DNA from: Nephrotoma appendiculata
Taxonomy: Eukaryota > Arthropoda > Insecta > Diptera > Tipulidae
Reading direction: 5' to 3'
Assembly: GCA_947310385.1 (NCBI GenBank)
Contig: OX371223.1
Location: 134,609,414 to 134,673,413 of the forward strand
DNA length: 64,000 nt
Below, piece by piece: positions 32,864-44,597 of this stretch. The notes beneath the pieces are model-generated. The model was not told the DNA's origin. It did not search any database and saw nothing but the letters and a program-made list of their open reading frames with translations. Made by a program: the position numbers and the translations under genes. The first letter of the stretch is position 1; every line of letters begins with the position of its first letter.

Positions 32864-34447
32864 ATGAGTACAACAAATACGGGAAGTAATACCCAAGGTG
32901 GTACAGCAGCAGATATGCTGACAAATCCACGCTCTTCGGAGGCAGGCCCAGTAGATTCTGGGGTGGGCCAATCATTGTTTAACCTATTTGGACGAAGTAC
33001 CAATTTACCAAGATCTTCAACTGAAAATATATTTCAGTACGAGAAGGAAAATGCCGAACTCTGTGAACAACTAAGAGAAATAAAGGAATTTACAACTAAA
33101 TTGAAAGAAGAATTCACAATTTTAAAGAAAGAGAATGAAGAACTCAAAAAAGCCAGCCCTACAATCGATGATGACATTAATCCATTCCATACGGATGAAG
33201 AAGAATTAGAAAGAAAAACAAATTGGATGTTGAAACGGAGTAAAAGACCAAGTAAGAAAAGGAAAGCTCAACACTCACCAGAAATGACAGAAACTTTACC
33301 ATCAACTTCAAAAGAGGTTTCTAGAAAACAATTAATCATCAATAAACAACAAGCTCTAGAACAACAACAAGCAGTTAAACCAAAAGAAAAACCACCTCCA
33401 CCAATAAATGACGCTGAGTCCACATCAGAAGTAGAAAAATCACAGAGACTGCAACCAGCTCAACAAAATGAAGCACAGCCAAAGGTAAAAGCCCCACCAC
33501 CGATTTTTATAGTAGGAGTAACCAACTACTCAGAAATCCAAAGTATAATGAGTAATGTTACGGAACAAGAGTATAAAATTACTGTTTTGAACAATTATGT
33601 ATGGAAGATTAACACTTCAAATCCAAACGCATACAGAAACTTGTCAATGAAGCTGAATATATAAAAATATCAGTGGTACACGTACGAAAATAAAAACGAT
33701 CGTCCCATCAAGGTCATGGCAAGAGGACTACATCCAACCTGTGAAATTAATTCAATAATGGAGGACCTAGAAAATAAAGGATTTAAAATCCTTGATGCCG
33801 TCAACATTATTAAAAAAGAGAGACGTAGTGGGGAGAACCGACTAGAACCCGTTTAAAAAAAAAGGCTTCCCCTGTTCATGCTAACCTTTGATAAATCCGA
33901 GCAAATAGAAAAAATTTACAATATAACTGGCATACTCAACATGCGAGTAAAGATCGAAGCTGTTAAAAGAGGCAGTACAAGAATAGTACAATGTAAAAAA
34001 TGCCAAGGCTATAACCATACGCAACGATATTGCGCGCGCAATCCAAGATGTGTGAAATGTGTTGAAAAGCACAGACACAAACTTGCAAACTATCTAAAGA
34101 AGAACCAGCAAAATGTATAAATTGTTATGGGCAACATCGAGCAAGCTACCGAGGATGTGAGGCTGCCAAGCAGCTACAGAAAATGAGGGATCAGGCACGC
34201 AAACCCCCTCTAAGTCATCCAAACAAGGATCGAGCAAGAAATGAAGCATATGTGCGTAGGGAGAATTACACATATGCTCAGGCCGCTTCAAATTCGAAAG
34301 AAAATGAGACCAACGGTACTGAAAATTTCAAAAACACTGTCCAAGCAATTTTAAAGAGCCTTGAGGAACAGAATAAGCTAAATAAGTTAATTCTGGATCG
34401 ACTTAATCTGCTGGAAATACCAAGTTCCAAGATAGTTAAACATAAAT
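32864..34447 (+). pseudogene. LINE ORF1 (gag-like, PRE_C2HC and zinc knuckles)
   Basis: The ATG at 32864 (MSTTNTGSN) is preferred over 32816 because the latter lies in the UTR-like GC-rich leader. The first frame runs to 33664 with a coiled-coil-like Glu/Lys stretch (33035-33165) and a Pro-rich linker. After a frameshift near 33660 come RPIKVMARGLHPTCEINSIM and KGFKILDAVNI, typical of the PRE_C2HC domain of Jockey-group ORF1. Then zinc knuckles CKKCQGYNHTQRYC and CVKCVEKH follow, and a C-terminal polar tail to 34447. At least two further frame changes. Known role of the family: RNA-binding particle protein. Confidence 0.8.
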
Positions 34448-34495
34448 AATGTATGTAATAAATAGTTCAATTCATAATTCCGGAGCAGAACCAGA

Positions 34496-37072
34496 CATCA
34501 AAACTACTCATTAAGAATAGCCATATGGAATGCAAACGGATTAACACAACACCTAGAAGAACTAGAACTATTTTTAAAACCCGAGAAAATTGATATATGC
34601 TTAATATCAGAAACACATCTTACCAGCAGCTCCTACGTATCAATCGGGGGATATACTTGATACCATACCAACCATCCCGCAGAACAAGCAAGAGGAGGGT
34701 CAGCTATATTTATTAGAGATAATATCAAACATCATAAAGAATTAAAAATAGAAAAAGAATCCATGCAAGTAACCACCGTGACGGTTAAATTTTGTTATCA
34801 CAACACCTGTAATATATCTGCGATATATTGCCCCCCACGGTATAACCTAAAGAAAGAAGACTACATTAACTTGTTCCAGAAATTAGGAAGTAACTTCATT
34901 ATTGGAGGTGACTTTAATGCACAAAAAAACCTTCTGGGGTTCAAGATTAACCTCTCCAAAAGGCAAAGAGTTACTTGCAGCTGGCCAATACTCAAACTGT
35001 GAATTTTACTCAGGAAGGAAACCAACGTACTGGCCAACTGATCCTAACAAAATCCCAGATCTAATAGATTTCTACAACACTAAAGGCATATCGGAACGCT
35101 ACATCTTCCTAGAAAAAACAAATTCACCTCAGCTCACAAACAACAAAACAAATTGGAAACTGTTTAGGCAGTTGGTAGAGGAAAAAATAGAACTTCAAGT
35201 GCCAATCAAAAGTAAAAATGAAATAGAAGAAGAACTAGACAAGCTCCTTGATGTCATGCAATGGTCGGCTTGGCAATCCATCCCCAAATTGTCATCCAGG
35301 AAAGAAAACTCCGTTATTTACCCAATAGAAGTAAGAGAACTAGTGCAGGAAAAACGAAAAGCCCGAAAGAAATGGCAGACTACGCGTGCGCCGCAAGATA
35401 AAACCACCTTAAACAACTCGTGCATCAAACTTAAGGCACTCAAAAAAAAGTGAAAAGTGAAACAATTGGAAAATACCTTTGTTCCCTAGCTCCAACTAAA
35501 GATACTAACTATTCCCTCTGGAAAGCAACAAAAGGGTTAAAACGACCAAAACGCAGATCCCCCCAATCAAAACAAACAATAGGCTAGAAATGCGAAAGAT
35601 AAAGCTGAACATCTTGAAGAAATATTTCAACCTCGAAAACATGACGAAAACATTGCTGATACGCCCAGAATATCTGATTTTGAAGAGATCAGGCCTGTAA
35701 CATTAAAAGAACTAAAAGCCGAAATTAAGAACATAAAAGTAAAGAAAGCTTCTGGTTATGATCTGATAATAGGGCAAATAATAAAGGAGCTGCCTGAAAA
35801 AGGTACCCGTAAATTACTGCACATAATCAATGCGATTCTCAGGAAAAAGCATGTGCCAATGCAGTGGAAAGTAGCAGAAGTAATAATGATTCCGAAACCG
35901 GGCAACCCACCGAACGATAGAAAATCCTACCGGCCAATTTCACTTCTACTAACACTAGCGAAATTGTTTGAGAGACTGTTGCTCAAAAGATTGAAAAGAA
36001 CCATAGAACAAAGAAACCTTATCCCAGAATATCAGTTTGGTTTCAGAGAGAAACACTCAACTATTGAGCAGGTTCATAGGCTTACAGATGTCATTGAGAA
36101 TACATTAGAAAGGAGAAAGGTTTGTTCTAGTATCTTCTTAGATGTGACGCAGGCCCTCGATAAGGTGTGGCACAGAGGTTTACTCTTCAAACTACATAGA
36201 GATTTACCAAAACAATATTTTATGATTTTAAAATCATACATAGAGAATCGCCACTTTAGGGTGAAATATGAAGATGAATATTCCGAGCTAAAAACGATTT
36301 CGGCAGGAGTCCCGCAGGGTAGTGTTTTGGGACCTGCTATACACCAGAGATTTATCTCAATTAAACGATGTTACCATTGCAACATTTGCTGATGACACTG
36401 CAGTTCTCTCAGTAGAAGACACTATCGAGGAATCGACAACGAAACTCCAAGAAGTATGTGACAAAATCATAAAATGGACAAAAATGTGGCGTATCGGGCT
36501 CAATGAATCGAAATCCACGCATATGAATTTCATCAATCTAAAAGTCAGTTACAAACCTGTAATCATTAACGGTCTACAGATTCCGTATGCAAATAATGCT
36601 AAATATCTAGGGATGACCCTAGATACCAGGCTCAGATGGAAAGAGCACGTTAAAAAGAAGAAAGATGAGCTTAATAACAAATATCGCAAAATGTATTGGC
36701 TTCTCGGGAAAAATTCGGAATTGTCAACCGAAAATAAATTGCTATTGTATCAACAGGTGCTAAAGCCTGTATGGACTTACGGAATACAGCTCTGGGGCTG
36801 TACAAAGAAAACCAACACCAAAATAATACAAACTTTTCAAAATAAAGTGCTACGTGGTATAGTTAGGACGCTACGCTCCGTGGTACATTAGGAATGATGA
36901 CCTTCATAGGGACCTAAATATCCCGATGGTCCAAGAAGAAATAAAAAAATTTGCAGTAATTCATGAACAACGTATCTAACAACACGTAAATGAAGAGGTT
37001 CGTGGTATGTTGGACACTTCACATGCAGTAAGACGATTGCAGAGAACGAAACCAATTGATTTAATGGATTAA
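34496..37072 (+). pseudogene. LINE ORF2 (endonuclease and reverse transcriptase)
   Basis: The APE-type endonuclease begins near 34500 with RIAIWNANGL and continues with LISETHL and GGDFNA; its frame is interrupted by a stop near 34660 and a shift near 34960. The reverse transcriptase has VIMIPKPGNPPNDRKSYRPI, FLDVTQALDKVWH (family FD is LD here), GVPQGSVLGP, and after a frameshift near 36330 the catalytic FADDTAVLS at about 36388. The C-terminal part reads KYLGMTLDTRLRWKEH and, after another shift near 36880, APWYIRNDDLHRDLNIP, ending near 37072. Motif order and the C-terminus fit the Jockey group. Confidence 0.85.
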
Positions 37073-37235
37073 GGACACCAGAGCAAAGACTACTTCAGTA
37101 AATAACCTATAAATGAAGCTGGCCAATGGGCCTCTTCTCATTCACAAGTGACTAAATTAAGAAAGAAAAATTACTAGATGAATTGTATTCAGTTGTAATA
37201 ATTTAAATAAAAAAAAAAAAAAAAAATCCAAAAAT

Positions 37236-38049
37236 TCTCCTTACATTCCAAAAATTTAATCAAATTGAAGTTTTCTCGTTTAGAAGAATCGTTACTTATT
37301 TTAATCTATGTTGATCGAACATTTATAATTATATTTGTTCCTAATTTATAATCGTTTCCTAATTATTTGTAGCCGAGAATCATTCAATATTGCTTAAACT
37401 ACATGAAATCTATTTAGTTACATACGTACATATAATAATCGAGCTAACCAATTTATATCATGAGAACAAAAATATGTATCTATATAATATGCGTGTATTC
37501 ATGACGGGATAACAACTTGAAATTTTTGGTTGGTTCACAGCTGTTTATACAATACGAAAAATAAATGAATCGAAAACCAAAAAAGAAAACTACGCAAAAT
37601 ACATATAAATAAAAAAACTCGTGTACAACGAGTTTGTGCAATGTAACCGAATACTATATAAAAAATGAGAGAGAACAGAGAAACAAAAAAAATAATCGCA
37701 AAGAACACGCGTGAAGTTTGTCCTAAATTTGTCCTAAATTTTGTTTTTGGAATTTTAGGACAAAGTTAGGACAAACTTCACGGGTATAATATATGTAACT
37801 AAATTTAATTAATTTATAATAAATGGTATTATAAATCACAAATAATGTTTAACTATAAATGATAGCAGATACAATTTTATCATTCGTTTAAGCATAAACA
37901 AATGTGCAGCGCTCATAATATTTTCAGGTCATAATCTATTAAATTATAAATATATGTCCCAATAAATATTAATGATTTTTTACCAAATTCCGTTTTAATT
38001 TGGGGGCACTTCATCTGACTAGAATTTCTGGTTGAATAGCCATGACCTA
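37236..38049. other. AT-rich spacer with one hairpin
   Basis: No coding signal. Its notable content is the near-perfect hairpin at 37710-37782. Confidence 0.5.
37710..37782. repeat. Near-perfect 73-bp hairpin
   Basis: Arms of about 31 bp, cgtgaagtttgtcctaaa.. and its mirror ending ..aggacaaacttcacg, flank a loop of about 10 bp. Each arm contains tttgtcctaa twice. Could be a very small MITE or a transcribed hairpin. Confidence 0.75.
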
Positions 38050-39600
38050 GAAATTCGATTTATGTAGTCGAAAGTATAGATGGGATATGGCAGAACATGT
38101 AGATCGATCCATACATCTCAAAAATTGTTTTAATTGGAAGAATGTCCATAGCAACAGTTCGATAGAGATCTACAGTAGGAAACAGGTGAGACAGTTTATA
38201 CATTGCTTTACAGCTCCTATTTTGTAAAATCTGCAATTTATTCAGTTTCTCTTTAACGGCTGAGCCAAAGGTAGAAGAAGCGTATGAGAATCGGTTATGA
38301 ATAAATGAGAAATACATTTTTTAACACATGTACTGAAACAAAATCAACCAATTTTCTAAAGCAAATAAATGGGTAAACTTTAATACAAATTGAATTAATA
38401 TGGTCATCCCACGTCATATGCTTGTACTTGAATTTATCCACTCGCTCTAAATCAATGTGTAAATCAATGTGTCGTTGGCGTGGGGAGTGAAAAAATATAT
38501 ATTTCGTTTTGTTAAAATTTACTGATATTTTGCTCAGATGCAGAAAATCTAAAAGTAAAATAATATCATCCCTCATTTGTAACATTGCTACATGACAATC
38601 TCTGGATTCATAGAAGAGGACCGTACCGTCACCAACTATTTTAATATGACGCTTTAGCGGTAAATTGGCCATATCATTTACGTAGATTAAGAACAACAAA
38701 GGGCCAAGGACACTTAGAGCTTCACGCCTAGAGTGGAGCTTTTTACACCATTAAAATCACAAACTGCTTTGGATTACTAAGGTAGCTTTCTAAAATTTTG
38801 AGCGATTGGCCACGGAAGCCATAAACTTGTAATTTCTAAAGAAGTAAACTGTAATCTATACAATCAAAAGCTTTACGAAGATCAAGAAATAAGCCAGATA
38901 TATAGTTTTGCCTGTCAAAATTACGATAGATCAAAGCAGTAATGTCTGTTAGGGCCAAATCTGTACCAAAACCTTGTCGAAGTACACACTGACGAGAATA
39001 GAAAAAATTAGATTTATATAGAAAATCGATCATCCGGTTATAAATAATTTTTGTCAAATAACCACCGGTTTCCAAAACCACATTAAATAGCTCAGCTGAA
39101 AAAACTGGCGAATAGTTCTTCAGAACCACATTAAGAATGCTATTATAACCACCACCCTTTGTATTACTGAGAGTTGAAATTAAATTCGATATTTCGCTGC
39201 AGGAAGTGGGCGAAAAGAAACATGAATTAATACTAGGCGCCATAGTGTAAAATTCATTTAAATCATCTGAAATCCCAGAGATGAAGAGTCATCCAAGGAC
39301 AAACACTTGCATTTTTAATTTTTACATTTACTTCCTTCAATACGGAAAACTGTAGAACAAGTTTATTATACATATCAAAAAACCGATCAAGAGTAGACTC
39401 AGGATTTCTGACGTCAAATACGGTAATCATTAAAAAATATTCAAAGAACTGATTAACATTTTTGTAATAAACGTACCTTTTCGTTAGAGTCCGAGTAAAA
39501 TATTTAGCCATGAAGCGAAATTTTGAGAGTAAAACTATGATCACTTTTGTCGGTTTTAATGGTAAAATTCCGAACTTGTTCATAGTTTTCATTTTAAGAT
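38050..39600 (-). pseudogene. CR1-like LINE reverse transcriptase remnant
   Basis: Minus-strand pieces read in order from 39592. First comes a pre-RT linker, then 39243-38836 with RQCVLRQGFGTDLALTDI and GLFLDLRKAFDCIDYSLLL (RT motif A). Then 38699-38295 has LFLIYVNDMANLPL and IVGDGTVLFY, where the catalytic ADD has become GDG. The thumb-like end, 38317-38060, reads KLNKLQILQNRSCKAMYKL. The PQGSxxGP segment is missing or garbled, and no poly(A) is visible at the low-coordinate end. Group assignment (CR1/L2/Daphne-like) is tentative. Confidence 0.8.
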
Positions 39601-42600
39601 GAGAGTGAAAAAGCCATTCTAAATGGTCAGCTCTAGTTATTATTAAATATAAGACTTAAACAAGACCCGATAACCACAATGATTTATATTATAAAATAAA
39701 ATATTAAAAATTTACAATTTCAGCACAAAAATATACAACAATAATTAAAAAAAACGTCCGTTTTGCTTAAGGTTTTCAATTGGAATGACATTTTTAATCA
39801 CCTCATTACGAAATGTCATCCCCCCCCCCCCCCCCTTCTTATTTTCGTAATGATTTCAAGAATATCAATTTATGGTTTCTCCATTACGATTACAAAAATA
39901 GTGTTACGAAAATTTTACGTACCGAAAACTTTCGTAATAGTTCAAGAATAGAGCCCCTGTTATGTTATTTAAGTAGACAATTTTTAGTTATTGCCGAGAA
40001 TCAGTTAGATGGCCCACTTAGCTACACAGTGCTAAATCAATTGAATTTATTTAATTTAAACTTTCATTAGTTTTATATAATTTGTAATTTTGATTATAAA
40101 TTTGAAATTAATTTCTGGGCTAGCATAAAATATCGAGATTAAACGAAATTACTATATTAAATTCTGGGCTGTGATATCATTACAGTTTTAGTGTTATCCA
40201 ATAATATTTTTTTGATTTTCTGGGACGAAATTTTGGGCTAACTTCACAAGGGTGCATTATCGATTCATAGATGAACAAGAGTGGAGTAGTTCTGCCCCGG
40301 CATTTGAGCTGAGAATTACCAGATCGAATCAAGTAGCGATGCAAAGTCGAATTAGACCCATTCTTGGAATGCATAACGCAGTGTTAACCTATTTGTTATG
40401 CAAATGTACCGAACTACCTTGCTGTTTAATTGAAAGTTGAAACAAAAATAAAGAAACATGACGAAGAAACATTTTAATTAGTTTCAAAATGTTTATTTGT
40501 TGACGCCGTTTATGATCTAATAACAGTTTGTAACGATGACGTTAAATTTTGTACTAATCGGCTCAATCTACAACCTAACTTTTTTCTTTCATTTAGCTTT
40601 TTGTGCTTACCTGCGTTACTATGTCCGTAGCATCTTTCCATACTTACCGTACAACGGCTTATTGGGGTACAAATATAGAAAATTAAGATCAGCTGATTTC
40701 ATTGCATAGAATACAAATATGTATTGGTGTCAATTTGGGGAAAGAGGGGAAAAAGCGCGGGAACACAATGACAGCGAGGTATTGAAGAGGAGATGATGGC
40801 TTTGCAAGGGGATTCGAGTCGAGTTTGCCAAAGAAGAACGGTCGAGAACAAAAATTTAAAAGAAAAGAAAAATAGAAATATAAAATAGAATTGTCTATTA
40901 AAATTATAAAATTAGAATGTTAAAATCTCATAAAAAAAAATTTTGATTATAAATAACCACTGATGTTAATTAGAATTCTTAGTGATTGTACATTATAAGA
41001 ATAAAATGAATTTAAACAAGTATATAATGTAAAAGACTTTGTGAATGTAAATAAATTGTGTTCATTTAGAATATTTGCATATATATTGTATATACTATTT
41101 ATATATACAAAATAAACTTGTGTGTTTCGTTTAATATTGAATTGTATTTTTTTTTTTAAACAAATAAATATTAGTGCTTTGATCGGTAAACAAAGCTTAC
41201 GAAGTATAAAAAAATCAAGAGCTAAAATTTTCAAAGTAAAGTTCTAGTGTGATCGATATTTATTTCCTGGCAACAAGATAACTGCTAAGTTTTTCTTTTG
41301 ACCGCTATATAAGGCGAACAATCTGTGCGGGTATACCAGTTAACGGGGAATACCCAAATATATTCACTATCGAGTACTGGCATAGTGATTGCTAAATTAC
41401 GGGACGAAGGCGTAACAACTGATTCTATACAAATCTTGTCGTAACAAACGGCACGGTATTACCAACAACGGAACATAAATAACAACGGGATATATAATAT
41501 ATCACGGAACATTTAATCAATTTTAACGGAAGGCGGATTGCACCCGAATTGATGGCAAAAGGGGCAAATACATATATCGAGGCTGCAGTATTCCAGTTCT
41601 TCTGAAAATTTTCGAGTACACCGTTAGCGGTTCATCTATGGGGATAGGTAACACCATCGTCAACCGGTCAACCTCATCCAGTTAAGAGTGTAACGTATTT
41701 GCATGCATTTTTGTTGTTGTTGTTTTTTTTTATTATATGATTTTCTTATTTGTTATATTTTCTTAAATTTTCCTTTAATGATACCATTTTTATTTTAGAT
41801 CTCTTTTTTTGAATATTTTATTTGAAACATTTTTCTTTTTTTTTGAGGTTTTGGTTCTCTACGATTTCCTTGTTTGCGGCATCTTAGTTTGGTTTTTTTT
41901 TTGGCATATTTTGCCTAACCAACCCGGAACCATGATTATATCTTCTTCTTTTTCTTCGGTCTGTGTCGTTTAAGGCAGGTTATGTCTAGGTAAAGTAAAG
42001 GTAGTGGTGGAAGAGGATCACAGTGTGGTGCAAACAATCTTTTGTTATGTACTTTTTATTTATTTATTTATTTAATTTTTTCTGCTAAGTTTCTAACGAA
42101 GCAGAATTCCGGATTTTTTTGTTGTAACATGGCGGCCTGTACCGTCGGAAAACAGGACCCCTAGCCGACAATGAGCTACCGTATGGTGCGACGGTGGTAC
42201 CGGCCTTGCGACCAAGCCATGTGGTTACAAGTTTATTAACTATTTAGTTAACTAATCGTAAAATACAATTATTTGATAAACACCCGCGCCCAAAATTGTT
42301 AACGTCAATTTCAATCACTTTCCAACCTCTTGTGAAATTTAACTTTACAAAGTATGAAATAGGAAATTTTCTTTAAGGTCAACAGATTAATCGCCACTTA
42401 GACAAGTCTCCACTAAACTAATTTAATACTACACCACCATCGCCACTCATACACATAATTAAATGTATATAATCGGCTCAAGTAAAACAATGTAACATTT
42501 GACCTGAAAAAGAAACTTCAATCACTTATAGAGAGCTCTATCACAGCACTTATCTAAAATCTCAATAGCTGCATGGTAAACGAACACTTATTTCTAATCT

Positions 42601-44043
42601 ATTTTCCCATCTTAAATCTTTCAAAAATATTGAATAATTTACCATAAAAGAATCAAAAATGTTATCGATGTCGAGGACTAGGAGGCACAAATAATAAAAT
42701 ATGAAAATTGCACAATCGCCATAACTGCAATCGATCGATCGATTCGCGCATTTTTCACTAAAGTATTTTAAAATTGAAGTATCGTGTGCTCGAGTAACTT
42801 ACATTATGCTTTTTATCGATTTTCCACATTTTATTATGTCATCAAAAATGTGCATAAATAATTATAAATTTTTAATTCCGAATAAAAAAATCTAAATTCT
42901 ATTGATTTTTGATTAATAATTTATTTGTATCTTCGCTACATTCTCGATAAAAAATTGTATATAAAAAAAAAATCAAATTTTCTAATTTATTGATTAATGT
43001 GAATATTATTACGATGCTATGCCAAGTTAAAAAGTCATCCATACTTTATTTAATTTTATGTTAATATGTAAAAAAAAATCTATAAGAAACCAAAACAACA
43101 AAACAAAAAAAAATATGTTGGAATTTATGTAGCTTGGGTTTCTTAGGAAAATACCAAACCAATAATCAACCATACAGATCTACAAATAATGTAAGACATG
43201 CTCGCGTACAAGAAACTTACAAATAAAATTAGTCACACTCATTCGGTTTTGTTGTTCGATTTGATTTTTGTTTCTTATATTTTTGTTTTTTGTTTTTACA
43301 TAATTAATGTTTAAAATAAACTTATACAAATTTAATGACAACCTATTAATGTTATTTGAATAAATTGATTTTGTGATAACTCCGTGTATTTATGCACGGT
43401 ATCATGTTTACATGCATAATTTTTATTAGGGGAAGTGAGCAAAACATATTTTCAAATATAATAAGGAAGTGTATTGACGCTTTTTTATGTTTCAGGTGAG
43501 ACCACTGAAATTGATACCAAAATCATTTCATTTTAAGGTATTGGCAATAAAGTTTCTCTTTACTTGACTCATTTCATAATTGGTTTGATGTATTAAATTT
43601 GTGCGGCATTTCTTAATGTAATATGAAACTTATGGAATAAAGAACATAAAGTTCAATTAAGACAAAGTCTTAAACTCTAAAAAGCAATTTTATTCTACTT
43701 ATTTAATACTTTTCTATTAATATAATTCTTTATGTATAGGTTTTTCAGATTAAATGAAACCATTTGCAAATAAATTGAAACCTATAGAATTTTCGTTCCT
43801 GAATGATAAGAAAATACCTTCTGTTTTGATTTTATAATGGCATCTTCACATATTATTCATTTCATCACGTATTCATTGAAACACGTATTCACATATGCAT
43901 AGTAAAATTCAAGAATTTCAGTTTGTCACTTGTCTCTTGTTCATCAGTCATAATTAAAAGTTATTAAAAGCGTTCATCTGAATCTAAAAGTTCATCAGGT
44001 AATGTAACATTATACATAATGTAAATATCATCTACTATAATAT
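39601..44043. other. Long AT-rich stretch without recognisable gene
   Basis: No ORF with a domain. Contains a C homopolymer (39820-39835) and many T and A runs. The part 41230-42240 is less A/T-rich. It holds tatataaggcgaac near 41308 and tgttgtaacatggcggcc at 42120, which could be a promoter and an LTR edge of an unknown element, but no partner LTR was found. Confidence 0.4.
39820..39835 (+). repeat. C homopolymer, 16 bp
   Basis: An uninterrupted run of C in otherwise A/T-rich DNA, between two tacgaaa-type strings. Confidence 0.9.
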
Positions 44044-44469
44044 TGTTACGTTTTCGCCTTGTCACTCAAGGTTCGAATCTCTGGATTGTGAATAAATACA
44101 ACTGCTTCAAATTTGAACTCACACAAATTTATTTACACAACACAATAATTACACAACACAAAATTAACAACAAATTATTCCAAGTATAACACACTATTTA
44201 ATTATCACTTTAATAATCGCTTTAATAATCGGTTTAATAATCACTCTATTTAACCTTCACTATATCGCGTTTGAAAAAAGATTCATCATTCCACATCAAT
44301 CCGCGCCTATACCAAAATATTTGTTTCTAGAATAACCCTGAATGCGCTCCAAGAGTCGAGCAAATATGTTAGTATACAAATGACGCCTAAATGTTGAACC
44401 AAATTACAAATACAATTGAACAATTAAAGAAATAACTTATTCTATTCTAATCTAGGTGTCACCGTAACA
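44044..44469 (-). repeat. 3' LTR of the second Ty3/gypsy element
   Basis: 426 bp with TGTTACG..CGTAACA ends. Directly right of it lies ctacccccacc, a polypurine tract on the element strand, which fixes this border. Confidence 0.85.
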
Positions 44470-44597
44470 CTACCCCCACCTAAGCTTGTTCGTCCGAACA
44501 TGTTCCAGATCACCTCCTCTGTAGAGCGCCAAACGCTCTAAATGCACCACTTTTGGTTTACCTTTCCGTCCTTTCTGTATGCGATAAACCACGTCGT

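Larger units (their letters stand above)
32702..37226 (+). mobile_element. Jockey-type LINE, near full length, decayed
   Basis: A 4.5-kb non-LTR retrotransposon with a GC-rich 5' UTR (from gcccctcagcctaggg), ORF1, ORF2 and a 3' poly(A) run at about 37208-37226. A likely target duplication is attcaaaaat at 32692-32701 versus atccaaaaat at 37226-37235 (9 of 10). Both ORFs carry frameshifts, so the copy is inactive though it kept its 5' end. Confidence 0.88.

Noticed and set aside
32707..33003. Minus-strand ORFs of 74-98 codons over the LINE 5' end
   Set aside because: Explained by the GC-rich 5' UTR and ORF1 of the plus-strand LINE.
41230..42240. Possible solo LTR with TATA-like box and TGTAACA/TGGCGGCC border
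   Set aside because: No partner LTR, no defined start, and the putative primer site does not match a tRNA end I can name.
44068..44085. ggttcgaatctc string resembling a tRNA B box
   Set aside because: It lies inside an LTR; no A box at the right distance and no cloverleaf.
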